Shown one piece after another: positions 46,122 to 58,500 of a DNA stretch of 64,000 bases. The DNA is from Rusavskia elegans. Lineage: Eukaryota; Ascomycota; Lecanoromycetes; Teloschistales; Teloschistaceae. How positions within the stretch are numbered: the first letter of the stretch is position 1; each line of letters opens with the position of its first letter. A model generated the notes under the pieces. The model was not told the origin of the DNA. It was given only the letters and a program-made list of their open reading frames with translations, and searched no databases. The stretch lies in the NCBI GenBank assembly GCA_011316305.1, contig SAUG01000069.1, positions 248,001-312,000 on the forward strand, written 5' to 3'. The position numbers and the translations under genes were made by a program.

Positions 46122-47630
46122 TCAACTCTTCTTCCCGAAATAATTACTCAACGTATTCTTCTGCGGACTCTTCTCCACCGTCTTCGCCTTCGTCCTCACC
46201 ATCTTCTTCTCTCCTTCTTCCGCCGGATCTGGCTTCTCACCCACCTGCATCAACGCCATCAACTCCTCGAATTCCTTCTCGGGAATAATCCCCCCCGAAG
46301 CCTCCTTATGACCTCTAGCAAAACTCTCCCCCATCCTCTGCACAAGATCCGTCGTATCCAGGTCCGCCACGGCTTTCAGCGACGAGATAATATTAACCGG
46401 CGGATGACGATTGCGCGCACATCTCGCGATACGACAGGAGAAATTCACCATGCCGGGAAGGTATCCCGAATTCGCTACAAGTACGATTTCGAGTTTCGAG
46501 GATTTGAGATGACCGGCCCATCTCGTGGCGATGACGGGATGGACTTGCGCGGCGCTATGGATGCGGAAGACGGCGATTTTGCCGTCTTTGCTGAATTTGG
46601 GGGCGGTGTGGGTTTGGCGTTCGACTTCTTCGTTGATTTCGGCGCGGGCGGAGAGGAGGCGGGGGTTTGTGAGGATTTCTTTTGGGGAGGTGGCGGAGAG
46701 GAGGGCGGACCAGGCGGATATTACGTCGAATTTGGAGGTTCGCCGCGCTGTGTTGGCGTTATTAGATTGGGATTGAAAGGAGGAGGGGAAGGGGAGGAAG
46801 GGGGAATCTACGGGCGTTGAGGAGGGAAACGGCGTCGTTGATGGCCTTTTTCGTATGGGTTTTGAAGACTTCTTTCATATCTGGAAACGGGGGATCCCAT
46901 TTCAATGTGTTGCCGAGATCTCCATGTGTGCCCATTACGCAGAGATAGCCACATGAAGAAGCAATGTCTGGGTGTAGAATTTTGCATATTTCGTAGGTTA
47001 GAAGTGAGGAGGTCGCTACTGGTGGGTAATGGCAAGCAGAGATGACCTGCAATAAGTTAGATTTGCTTTCCCAGGTAAGAAATATGGCATACCTTAGCAT
47101 TTTCTGGGAACTCGTCACTCAGATGATGATCGATAATCAAGGACTGGACGTCCGGATCATCTACGACTGGCGGCGCAGGACGGCTCCCCTGATCCACCAC
47201 GATGATATACTTGGGACTCTTGGCACTCATTGCCTCCCTCTCTTCCTCATCATGTATGCTTTTCCCCTTTCCCACAAGATGGACATCTATCGAGGAAGCT
47301 CCGGCTCCAAGAGCTGTGAGGGTCCGATGTATAATGACGCCTGCATCGAGGCCATCTGCATCCTTATCTGGAACGATGAGTGTCTTTGCTTTGGCCGCGG
47401 CGCTTGTCAATCTGTCAGCAAGGTGAGCTTCGGGAATCAAATGTGGTCATTCATAATCCATACCATTCCCTCAAGTAATCTCTTGCAACCTCAATAGCTT
47501 CCGAGGATGCCGGCCAGAGTATATTGCCGTTGTCATTCTTCCGCGTCTGAACATCGCAGTAGTTGGGGACTGGTTCCTTCTGACGCTTTACTTGGGGTGA
47601 CTCTTTAATATCAAGGGCCTTGCGCTTCAT
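46122..47630 (-). CDS. DHH-family phosphoesterase (RecJ-like) with PIP-like tail
   Basis: Metal-dependent phosphoesterase fold of RecJ/exopolyphosphatase type, perhaps a single-strand exonuclease. Exons 47630-47464, 47402-47093, 47046-46812 and 46747-46122 close exactly to 445 residues. Motifs: VPDKDADGLDAGVI (DxDADG metal site), IIVVDQGSRPAPPV, and the DHH triad in SLIIDHHLSDEFPENA; CGYLCVMGTHGDLGN follows. The C-terminal domain contains a DHHA1-like GMVNFSCRIARCARNRHPPVN. The extreme C-terminus, QKNTLSNYFGKKS, resembles a PCNA-interacting peptide. The N-terminus has a basic run KRKALDIKESPQVKRQK. The frame continues upstream to an ATG at 47738 and further to 47861. The exon-2 acceptor AAG was chosen since the nearer CTGACAG would create a stop. 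Confidence 0.85.
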
Positions 47631-47894
47631 TGTGCTGATGCTGTGGGAATACGGTGGACGGAGGAGCAGTAGAGCCTGACTTTTCTTTGCGAAGCGGGAA
47701 TAGCAGGAAATTTGCAAAAGAGCTTGCATGCATTTCATTCGATGGGATGTTGTAAACTGCGATGGGAGAGCAAATACGGATACGATGCGAGCCCATGACA
47801 ATGGAGTTACGTCATCAGCTAGAAGGCGTCTACCGCTTGAGCTAGACGCGGTCTCACTCACCTCTCATCAGACTTATCCTCGACTGCCGGCACA

Positions 47895-48720
47895 ATGAGT
47901 GCAGCTGGCTCTCCTCCGTTGAAAAGGCAGACCGAGCAGTCACAAGATAACGGCGAGGCTACTGCAAAGAAGCCGAAGATGGAGGACAACCTCAGCTACG
48001 TCAGTTCGATCTGTACAAACAGCGGCGCTGGAACCTCTTAAACTTATACATGGCAGCTTTCGCAATGATTCTATGGCCTCACTAGAAGTTGGTCCGGAGC
48101 GAGTGTCGTTCCAAGTTCACAAGAACCTCCTGTGCGATTGCTCGCCTTTCATCGCGGCGGCCTTCAATGGGCACTTCAAAGAACATTGTGGCTCAATGGA
48201 GCTGAAAGAGGATGACGTCGACACTTTCGAGTACTTTATGCAATGACTTTACAGACGCAAGATGAATGTCACTCAAATTGGTGATCCTGATTATTTCGCC
48301 CGTCGCTATACCCAGCTGAGTCGGCTGTACACCCTAGCCGACAAATATGATCTCGTGTCATTCAAAAACCATATTATGACATTACTCTTCGATACCGTCA
48401 AGCATCCAGGAGGGAAATACAGGAAAGGCGAGCAAGCTTGCCGTCACTACCTACCGATGTGGGCAGTCCAACATGTGTACTCAAACACCGTCGAAGGTTC
48501 GCCAATACGGAGATTCCTAGCAGCTGTCACTGTATGGGCCAGCAGGCTAGAAAAACTTGAACTTAAAGAGAGTTGGCATCCTCTCATTGTATGCCCAGAA
48601 TTCATCGAAGACCTAGGCGTTAATTTGGCTCAACGAGCCAATCAACGTGATGATCCTCTTCTAACAAGCATGGAATCTTTCATGGAGCCGGTCCCCAGCA
48701 AAAAAGTCGCGGAAGGCTGA
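47895..48720 (+). pseudogene. BTB/POZ-domain gene interrupted by an in-frame TGA
   Basis: The sequence from about 48060 encodes a typical fungal BTB protein: LEVGPERVSFQVHKNLLCDC, SPFIAAAFNGHFKE, DVDTFEYFMQ, then TGA at 48244-48246, and in the same frame LYRRKMNVTQ, YTQLSRLYTLADKYDLVSFK, to a stop at 48718. Family members have an aromatic residue, usually Trp, at the TGA position (F..F..WLY), so TGG to TGA is the simplest explanation. A putative first exon from 47895 has a basic nuclear-signal-like stretch (KKPKMED) and a GTCAGT donor, but its phase does not match the acceptor at 48056, a second sign of decay unless my exon is wrong. An intron removing the stop would have to be about 24-43 bases, which is too short. 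Stop-codon readthrough is an alternative. Confidence 0.7.
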
Positions 48721-49694
48721 AGGTATCCAATCGATAAGTCTTTTCAGTTCCCGCGAAAATATCCAATGGTTCCTGCGGACTCAATGAAACTGAAACCTGG
48801 CTTGCCTTGAAGCGTGGAGGCAATCTAGGGCGTCCGAAGCCACGGACATCTTCTGGAAGACCCACTTGTCGTTGATGGAAGGAAGCCAATAACCGGACCA
48901 CTTTCCATCTGGATGACCTACCAGGGCCAGGAAAACAGCACAACGTCACATCTCCTTCTCGTCACTGAGAACGATGACTCGTCCGAATGTCATCGTGGAC
49001 CAGAGAGATATTCCCCACATGTTTCATTATTCACGATCCCTTCTCTTCCTTACATCCCATGCCAACATCATCATACATTTTCTTTGCTGGCTCGTGGCGC
49101 TTCCAAGCTGCTTTGGCTTCAGGAACTGATGGGAGACACAACCCGGATGTTTCAGCTCACGGGTGATCATGGGGACCTTAGTAGGATGGATTCCTGGAAT
49201 TTTTTTTCTGATACAGAGATACCCAATCAGCAGTCATGTGCTTGCAACGCCTTTCTAAAGATTCATTCCCTCGGATTGCCATGGAAAAGGAGAGTGATTA
49301 TGCTAAGGTAGTACTCTCTAGATCGAACACGAATGAATTTCATTTCATTTCATTCCATCTCCACAAGAACACCCAACTAATCCATAGCCATCTTTCCTCT
49401 TTCTACAGGGTAGCGTACACCATTGCTCATCCGTCTCTAAAATCCTGTTCCAGACATGATCGACATGCTTCAGCCCTTCATTCCTTTTCCAACGCCAGGG
49501 CCAAATCGCTCCGACGCAATTGGGGAGTATACGCAAGGGGGTATAGAGCCGTGATCGCAAAACATCATCATCGAAAATCGCCCCGGGGATGCTTCCATCT
49601 CAAACCCAACGGCCAAACCATACGCCTTTCCTGTTGTCCACCTCTTTTAACATAAAATGTCCCATTTTTACCTGCACTTACATTGACAACAGAC
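48721..49694. other. Intergenic spacer
   Basis: About 970 bases between the BTB relic and the transcription factor's stop. Frames here (such as 48913-49311) show no recognisable features. Confidence 0.5.
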
Positions 49695-52626
49695 TCACAT
49701 CCTCAAATGATCATCATGCAAACCCTCAATAAACCACATCCTCCCACCTTGTTGCTGCTGTTGTTGCACAGCTTGCTGATGAGCCAAATGCTGCTGCGCG
49801 GCCAACACCTCCCCAGGCCCATACGCTCCCATGACACTTTCCGCATACCCGCCCATCTGACTGCCACCGTAGTAAGAATCAATGCCACTGATCGAGCCTC
49901 CGTACTGAGACCCGCCGCCGCCGCCTCCTCCGGCAGTATTGCCCGGGAAAGTAAAAGGTATTTCTTCACCGCCACGGGCGTATTGTAACTGCGAAGAGAC
50001 GTTTCTCATGGTTGGTTGATCGTACTGGGGCGGGACAGGCCAGCTGTCTTGTCTCTGCAGGACATCACTGGGTCGTTGTTGCTGTTGTGTATGTGCAGCG
50101 GAACTACGCTGCGAGTTGCGGATACTCTGAGCTTCTTGCTCGCGGATCATGCTGGATCGCGCTTCGGAGATCTTGGAGAGCATTTTTTCCGGGTCGGCCA
50201 TGCGGGAGGTGCTGCGGGGGAGCTGCTGGAAGTCGGAAGCGCCGGAGCCGGAATGTTGAGCGGAATGAGAGGCGGTCCCGCTGTGCTGGGAGTAGCCGGT
50301 GCGTAGGCTTTCGTGGGAGCCGTGGTTGACGTCTTGGTCGCTAGAGGTTCGGGAGGCGGAGGGGGAAACGAGACCAGAGTGGGATGCTAGGGAGGTACTG
50401 GAGCGTTGCGGGCGGATCATGTTGTTGCTGCGGCCGGTCAAGGAGGGGGTACGCTGGAAAATTTCGAAGGGTTGCGGTTGGACGTCTGCAGTGGAGTCGT
50501 CTTGAGGAGGGGAGGGTCGTTGAAGAGGTTTTGGTGGTGCTTTGGGGAGAGGTTTGGAGGAAGCTGCCGATGGGGCTCTGGTAGTAGTGGCTGGAGCTGG
50601 CATTTGTTTGCTGAGTTCCCTGGTGGAAGGCTTCGGAGCTAAGGCTCGTAGAAGATGCATATTTGAATCCAAAGATTCGACCGCGAAATTGAGGAAATTG
50701 GCATTCTTGCTACTGACGCATAGCGTCCATCTGAATTCAGCAAGCCGAGTGCGGTAGAAGTCGGCTTCCTCTTGACCAGGGGCGGTTGCCATTAGAAGAC
50801 TACCGAATGTCCCAATAAGTGCAAAGTTGGTCTTGGACGGAAAATACCAGAAAGATGTTAGATGATCGGGTCGAAGGCGATTGGTGAAGTCCATTGCAGA
50901 GATGAGTCGAGTTTTAGCCGCTGAACGACAGACGTGTGATAAATAAGCGTCCTTGTTATGCTCACTGAGTGATCGAATGATGCAGCGATGGAGGGTGATT
51001 TCGGTGGCAAAGTAGGCTAGATGGAGATGGCCTAATACCATTCATCATCGGTGTCTACAAAGCAGGCGGTATGGTCACTTACCAATGGAAGAAGACTTGC
51101 CAGTCTGGCTACTGTCCATCTTTAACCCCTTAGGCAATTTGGCGAACCAGTCTTTCAGACGAATTTGAACCGGCTTTGCTCGATCGAGTATCAATCGGGT
51201 ACCATCTTCGCCTTTATCCTCGACCTCTTGCATTGCCTGCAGCGTGTAGAACGTTTCCAGGATGGTCGACAATATTTCCGTGAGACTAACCATTTGAGCG
51301 AACAGCTCCCGCCCTCGCTTCATCTCTTCTTTCGCTTCATCTTGAACACCCTCATAGTCGACCAGGAAGTCGTTCTCCACAAGGTCCTTGACAGCCCAAT
51401 GACTTTTGGGAATAAGCGATGGACGTCCGTGAACCAGAGCACACCATTTATCTTGCATGTAAAGAGCCCAAGCCAGTCTCTTCCTCATACTGCGCTCTAT
51501 ATCAGTCAATGCCCACGGTGTACAATCGAGGTTCAGTCCAAGCTCATAAGCCGCGCTGACAAGCTGCGAGTTCAAAGTCTTTGCATCAACGGTAGGTCTC
51601 TGCATCAAGAGTATGCCTGTCTGGATTGTAGACAAAGTCGGCTTTGAAAGGGAGTTCTCGAACCAGCGATACGCTATTTCTTCCAGCTGGCCAAGGTCGA
51701 TGCCCAGTTGGTGTGCGCTGGGGAAATTAGCAATAGGAGATGATGCAGCAACAATGTACATGGCCGCCAACAGGCCTGGTTCGATGTTGTTCCTTTGGCG
51801 CTCGTTATAGGCGTTGAAAAACGGCTGCTCGACAACAGGAAAACTGCGGTTTGCATTGTCCCGAAAGCTCTGGATCATAAACGCGCCATGAGCGCCGATC
51901 AAGGATTCTATCAAGGTCAGTGCTTCGGACTCTGCATCTTCCTGCATATCATCATCAGACTTCTTGACGAGGAATGCGTTCCGCGGGTCCGGCTTCTGGT
52001 AGCCAGTCTCCTGTGAGGATTTCCCAGAAGCTTTATAGATGTCGAACAGGATCGGCTCCAATTCAGTAGTGTATCCGATATGCGTTCCATAATGTTGAGG
52101 ATTTCCCAGCAACAACTCCGAACGAGGTCTTACATTACCCTGAAGATCTACCCATGTCCGTGAGATTTCAGGCTCCGATTTGATGGAGGCTTTGATCTCA
52201 GCCGCATTGATATTGTGGGATTCGAGGGTGGATCTGGCAAGCAGCTGCATGTCAGGGAATGTACTATAACATGTATGCTTTGGTTCATCACCTTCGTTTC
52301 GCGGAATCTACCTCCTTCCCGTCATGATCTAACCGCCTCTTCCTCGGCTGCGGATCTTCATTGAACTGACACGGCTGGTTGTGAACTGCACACGACTGAC
52401 AGGGGATCTCGTTCTCTTCCCTAACGCATTTACTCTTTCTCTTTCGGCATGCATCACACGGACGTTGCCTCTCGCCTCGAGGAATCTTTCCATCTTTAGC
52501 AGCGGCAGTACGTTTTGATTTGGAGGAGGAGCTCTGGTCTGATCGTTGGCTCGAAGGTGTGGATGCTTTGGGGGCCGAGGTGGATGTTGGGGCGAGCGAA
52601 GATTGCGCGGCGCCGGCAGCAGTCAT
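49695..52626 (-). CDS. Zn2Cys6 transcription factor, TamA/Dal81-like
   Basis: Nuclear regulator. Exons 52626-52292, 52233-51083 and 51031-49695 close exactly to 940 residues. A Ser-rich start precedes the zinc cluster RPCDACRKRKSKC...CQSCAVHNQPC with six Cys in the canonical spacing, followed by PQPRKRR. That cluster with the PQPRKR tail, and the later LLGNPQHYGTHIGYTTELEPILFD, resemble Dal81/TamA co-regulators of nitrogen metabolism. The middle homology region (PVVEQPFFNAYNERQRNN, AAYELGLNLDCTPWALTDIERSMRKRLAWALYMQDKW, HGRPSLIP) is the fungal-specific transcription-factor domain. The C-terminal third is Gln/Ser/Gly-rich, including seven Gly and five to six Gln runs. Pathway assignment is by resemblance only. 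Confidence 0.88.
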
Positions 52627-53889
52627 TGCGAATTATGTAGCTCGGCTCTGGGACGGAGATAGCAATGGTATCAATCAGGTTGATTGCCAATGTTGGGTTG
52701 CCAGGAGGTGTTCGACTATTCCCAAGGCGCACAGATCAAGTGCTTGAGCCTAGTCCAATCGGCAGCTGTCGTGGTTGCTTGCATTTGAGGCTCCGGCAGG
52801 GTATGGATTCTGGGACCCATGTCAGTTGAGAAGTCCTGAAGCGAAGACAGTCAAAGTTTGGTGCCTACCATGGGGTCGGAGGTGCCTGGCTGGTGACACG
52901 GACCCGCTGCGGTCGAGCACCTCAAGAAGCGGCTATCTGCGAGCGATGGCGATGGGCAAGGATGGTCGCGATCATTGACGAGATCCAAGTGCGCCGGACC
53001 GAGATCGCAACGGTGTAGAAGAGCAAGGCCGCGAGGGAGTGAGATGTATGGTGGTGGAGGTAGTAGGTAACGCTGGTATCTCTTTTGAGGCGTCTGGGGT
53101 CGTGTGAGGTTGTGCCAGGGTTGCTTGAATGACCATTTTCACCAAGGATCTGGACCGATTCAGTACCTACCCCCGTCTGTTATTGACAGGGTCTTCGTAC
53201 TGTAACTTGTGCTGTCAGGCTTGTGCCACTTGTTCTTGTGCTTAATTCCATTTTCTCCTGAGCGTTGACTGGTCAAAACACTGCTCGATAAGCTTCGAAG
53301 ATAAGGTTGAGTCATTCCATTGGTTGCTTATTTAGCGCCGGGATGTCAAATATACATTAGGGATCATTATTAATCCTTATACTCTCCTATTCAATCCAGA
53401 AAATATGGCAGACCTCCAGGGATAACAGATACAGATGACATTCAATTTCGGCGACCAGAGGATCCTGAACAACCTTCGTACTCTCGGGAATCTTTTATTC
53501 AGTTGACCAGCTGATATTGGAGTACGGAGGTAGCTCTCCGGTAATAAGTTTACCTGACACGCGACCCAGGTGCAAGCACCCCTCAGGTTAATAATCATCA
53601 GTCTCTAAACTTGTATATGCCCATCGTCTTGTCTACAGCCATTGGGCTATCTTTTGCATGGCTCGAGTCGATCAATACTTCAGGGTTGTAGGTGAACGCA
53701 GAAGGATATGAACTGCCGAGGTAAACGTGCGCAGTTGGAAGCGTGGGGGTGAAACGAGGATGCAATTTTCCTATCACGACATGAGGCTAGCCTCAGAACC
53801 GACGCCAAGCTGTAATGTTGCGCTGTGACGCAAGCGGGCTTGAGGTCCTTTCAAAGTACTGACTTGTTGCCATATTACCCATCCACAGT
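52627..53889. other. Long intergenic region (about 1.26 kb)
   Basis: Upstream of the transcription factor and of the FAS1 gene, which diverge. I see no supported gene, RNA or repeat; it probably holds both promoters and long 5' leaders. Confidence 0.5.
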
Positions 53890-54588
53890 ATGAGATTTAC
53901 TACGCAATTTCCCATCCTGATAGGTATAAGCACTGTGCTTCTAGGACGTTGTGCTCAGATCGTCTATGGATTTGAAGAGCGCCAACAGTCGAGAGATGCT
54001 CTGGCCAACCAGCAAGACCCAATCATGAATATTCCCATACCTGGTTTCGGCGGCGACAAGGACTCTTCAGCAGATGTTGGCCATGTCATCATATCCGATG
54101 TGATCGGCAAGGACCGAGTCATCAATATCTTCGCGGGTTTCACCCGAGCCACCAACGCAATCTCAAAACGCCTAAACGATGACACTCAGAATACCACTGT
54201 GCTGGCACCTCTGAACTCAGAGATACAGAAGTTGCCGAGGAAGCCGTGGGAAGACCCGGAGGACTACAACAGACTTGGACAGAGTGCGTATGAGGGTTCC
54301 GCCGGAGAAGACCGAGCCCACGAGAATCTCAGAAGGTTTGTGGAGGCACATATCATACCTGCGAGCCCTTGGAAGGAAGGCGAGATTGTCAAGTCAATGA
54401 GAGGTGAAGAAGTGTGGTGGGAGGACAAAGAAGGGACCAGAAGAGTATGTTCTTGCAGTTAGGAGGACACGAAAGCAGTACTGACACGGCGAAAGGTCCA
54501 GCCAGGCAATATTGAGGTATCGAGTATCGCCGACAAGGTATCGAACGGGGAGGTCTGGATTCTCAAAGGAGTCATGAACTACGCATAG
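53890..54588 (+). CDS. Secreted fasciclin (FAS1)-domain protein
   Basis: Exons 53890-54444 and 54496-54588 close exactly to 215 residues. A hydrophobic leader (FPILIGISTVLLGRCAQIVYG) suggests secretion. A single FAS1-like domain follows: ISDVIGKDRVINIFAGFTRA, NTTVLAPLNSEIQKLP (the H1 box of FAS1), a FVEAHIIPASP strand (H2-like region with the conserved His), and the end GEVWILKGVMNYA. The junction restores RR/VQPGNIEVSS. Short one-domain FAS1 proteins occur in many ascomycetes, including vacuolar or lysosomal-type ones, and may mediate adhesion; role unproven. Confidence 0.88.
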
Positions 54589-55572
54589 AGTGGAACTCGA
54601 TGTTAGTTACGAAGGTCATGGTTCCGTTGGCGCGCTCGTGTATTACGGCGACAATCTTTACATGGTTCATATCTGCTTCTCGGGCTATCCCCTTTGACTG
54701 CTACAATCCGTGTTTCCTCTGCCCTACTAGACTCATGTCATGCCATGTCATGTCACAGATCAATCGCAATGGGAGGCGTACAACAACCGTTACTTCGATG
54801 AAGAAGATCGTTCTATTGATTTCTCGGTCAGTTAGAGATACAACTAACTCTGGCGAGGGAATTCCATCGACTGTTCGTACGGAGGGAACATGGTAGCAGG
54901 CGAAGGGAGGTCTGATCCGAGGCTTGACCCAGAGTTTTTTGATAGTCGCCGGAACATATCAGCCATGAGCGGACGATGTCCTTGTTATTTACTGAAGGTA
55001 GTAAAATTCTTCGATGGATTCACGCTGTGCCAGTACGTAACACATCACGAGGTAATCCTACAAAATGAGCTTATTAGCCGATATATAAGCTCATTGACTA
55101 GGTGTGTCATTGTGAATAGGATTAACTAACAATAAGGTACCCCTGGTTTTTCTGCCGAGGGCGGTGAAGCCACTAGCGGCTTGTGACGGGTCTGGATGAC
55201 GCTGGATCGGAAAGCTCCTCTCCCCTTCAAATTGCAAACTCCATTCACGAAAAAACTCCTGTTGCCAGTCGCCCACTAGTTTCCTGGAGATACCTCACTC
55301 TATACTCTATCTCTTCTCCCCTCGACTGTATCCTTTTTGAAAGCGGGTTTTCAGAACGGCTTCCAGCTACTTGTTGCGCGCATGCAGGAGCGCGCAGGAC
55401 CAGACGAAAACCCTAGCTAGCACACAGACTTCAACGGATCTACGGTTCGCTGGAGACTCCAAACAACTATTTGATTCGCAGATGACGAATCTCGCCGATT
55501 AGTCCTGGGTATCACTAGACGGAAATTCACTTTTGCCTGCTCCGGCCCGGCAGCGTCTGCCAGTAAGGAAAG
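54589..55572. other. Intergenic spacer
   Basis: About 980 bases between the FAS1 gene and SIN3. The frames present are short and random in look. It likely includes the SIN3 promoter and leader. Confidence 0.5.
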
Positions 55573-58500
55573 ATGAATCCACAACCCAGCAGCGGCTGGC
55601 CACCTACTTCAGCGCAAGTCCCGTCTTCAGCAAACAACGAGCACCACATTCCAGGGCATCAAAGACATCTGGGAAGTTTTGCGTGAGTGCCCCTTCTACT
55701 CGCTTACTTGCCCCAGCACCGCGATTGCCTCCCAAGCGCCCACTGTCAAGATTTGGACAACAACCAGTGCAAGAAGCTCAAAGACTCAAGGCAGGAGACT
55801 GACTTTAGAAATGAACAGTTCAAGCCATGCAGTAGGCCAGGTCCAACCTCCCCAGATGGGACCCCAGAATCTTCTTCCTCAGTCAGGTACGCGATGACAA
55901 CCTGCACTCAAATGCAACTTGAGGAGTGGATTAACACTTTACTCTCTAGCTCCGTTTTTCCCCAACGCAGCTGGCGGCCACGCCATGTCTATACCTATGG
56001 GCCCAACATCGCCGCATTCTAGAATGCAACAGCCCCCGTCACAGCAGCCGCAGCAACAGCATCAGCAATCCCCTCCAAGCGTACAACATCAACCCGTACA
56101 TGGCACGGCTTATTCGTTGCCTGCATTGGGCCCTACGCTCCAGCAACAACAGTCTCCACGGGCAGTCATTGCTATGGACCGCGAGCGGGAGAGAGAGCAG
56201 GACAGAGGTCGTGAAATCGAGATGGAGATGGAGCGCCAACGCCAGCGTGAAATGGCACAGCGAGAATATGAGCGTGAACTGGATTTGCACCAGCAGTCCC
56301 AGCGAGAGCCGGATTCATCGCCTCGAGGAAATCATACCGGCTCGATTCCTCTTCAGCAACCTGTTCCTTCCAGGGGTCAGGGTACGCTGCATGGGCCTCA
56401 TGGTATCCTAACTCATCTTAACGGCGGCAATGGCTCAAACGCTTCACCCAACGCCATCGATGGGCCTGTCACTGTCTTCCCCCCGAATGCTCCTCCCGCA
56501 AGCGAAAGTTCCCCTGGGTCTTTCATTCAACATCCTGTGCAAAGTCTGCCTCACCAGCAGCTACTCGGCGGCTTTTGTCATGCTGCGAACCCTCAACAGC
56601 TTCCGAACGGGATGGCGGCTCTGACGCAAGGCCAGCAGCCTATACTCAATGTATGTGTTCTCCAGTCCTAGCAGTCATATGTTGTTGAACCCGTCGCAAG
56701 TAACACCGTGCTAAACGCTCCTTAGGATGCATTAAGCTATCTGGATCAGGTAAAGGTTCGATTTGTCGAACATCCAGACGTCTATAATCGATTCTTGGAC
56801 ATCATGAAAGACTTCAAAAGCCAGACGTGGGTCCATACGCCCCGCTCGACTCTCCCTTTGACTTTGAGTGGTTGTGTTCTGACTCATAGGATGGTAACAG
56901 GATCGACACCCCGGGCGTCATCGAGCGGGTGTCTTCCCTCTTCGCTGGCCATCCAGAATTGATCCAAGGCTTCAATACTTTTCTACCCCCCGGATACCGC
57001 ATCGAGTGTGGAACCAGAGATGATCCGAACACCATCCGAGTGACTACGCCCATGGGAACCACTGTATCTCAAATGCCATCCATCATCAATCGCCACAACG
57101 AAGGCTTGCTCGGCCTGGCGGCTGCAGAAAGCCTTGGGTCCGCTACTCGCAATCCTCAGTACGATGAATATCAAGCGGATGGAGAGACGCAAGCCTCTCG
57201 GCAAGAACGAGTAGATGGTCCGGCGGAGAACACCTTTGCAGCCAATGGGCGGCTTGGCGTCCCTTCCTTTCTCGCACCTCAACAGCCTCCTGGGCAGAGC
57301 AATACTGGCTACGATAGAGACGAAGCAGAAGCAGCGGCTCTCGCGCATCAGCAGGAGCAACGAGGAGTATCGCATTTATCACATGCCGTTTCTGCCGCCG
57401 CAATAAACGGTGCTGCGTCTCGGCACATGCTGGCTCGTGTGTCCCCCACAGGCGAATCAACAGAATCACAAAATCAAGCTGGCATAATCGCTGGTCCTGG
57501 TGCGTCGCTTACTCCAGGGCCTGAGAAAAGAGGGCCCGTGGAGTTCAATCATGCAATTGGCTATGTCAATAAAATCAAGGTAAACATTTTCTCTTACATT
57601 CACATGATGGATCCCGCTCACGCTACCTTTCAACAGAATCGATATTCTGGCCAACCCGATGTCTACAAACAGTTTCTTGAGATACTGCAAACCTATCAGC
57701 GTGACCTGAAGCCAATCCAGGACGTGTACGCTCAAGTCACTCAGCTCTTCAGCTCTGATCCCGACCTCCTGGAGGACTTCAAGCAATTCCTGCCAGAGTC
57801 TGCAGCGCAGGCCAAAGCCCAGGCAGCAGCAGCTCGGCAGGCCACAGAAGATGCGACAATGCTAAGTCATGTACGCGGAGAGCCTGCGTATATGAACGGT
57901 ATGGCAGCCACTCAATCCCAAACACCTAAGCCAGAGATGAGGATGCCACCCGTGGGGAACTTTGCACCACCACCCAGCGTAGGAAAAGACAACAAGAAGC
58001 GTCGGGGTGGTGCAGGCTCACAAATCACTGGCGGTGCAGCAGTCGTGGATTCATCAATTTCAGCAAACCACGCCAAAACGAGTAACATCCGCGGCGGGCC
58101 GTCGAACAAAGTGAGTAGATTCTCCTATCCTTGGACGTACACTCCTCCTGCTCCTTCCTTTCGTTATGAATCGTCATGATTTCTATAAATGTAAAAATGT
58201 AGGATGTAAAAGGCCCCCAGACTACCTTGTTATCCATCATGAGGGTCGTCATGTAGACATTACCAAACCGTTAATCGTTCAGCTAAATCTTTTTGCTGAC
58301 TCTCCTCACAGCGAGCCAAACTCGACCAGCAAAAACCAACTGCGCCTGAAGTAGCGCCAATTTCGCCAACCCTTGTACCAAGCCTTCCGCAGCCCATGCT
58401 GCCAACAGCTCAACCAACTACTGTTACTGAGGAGGCTGCGTTCTTCGACCGGGTCAGGAAGTTCATCAACAACAAGCAAGTCTACAATGAATTCTTGAAG

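Noticed and set aside
46020..46820. 266-codon plus-strand frame
   Set aside because: Antisense to the last exon of the DHH gene, which has clear conserved motifs.
48222..48260. Tiny intron removing the TGA of the BTB gene
   Set aside because: CTTTACAG resembles an acceptor, but the available donors give introns of only 24-43 bases and would delete conserved BTB residues.
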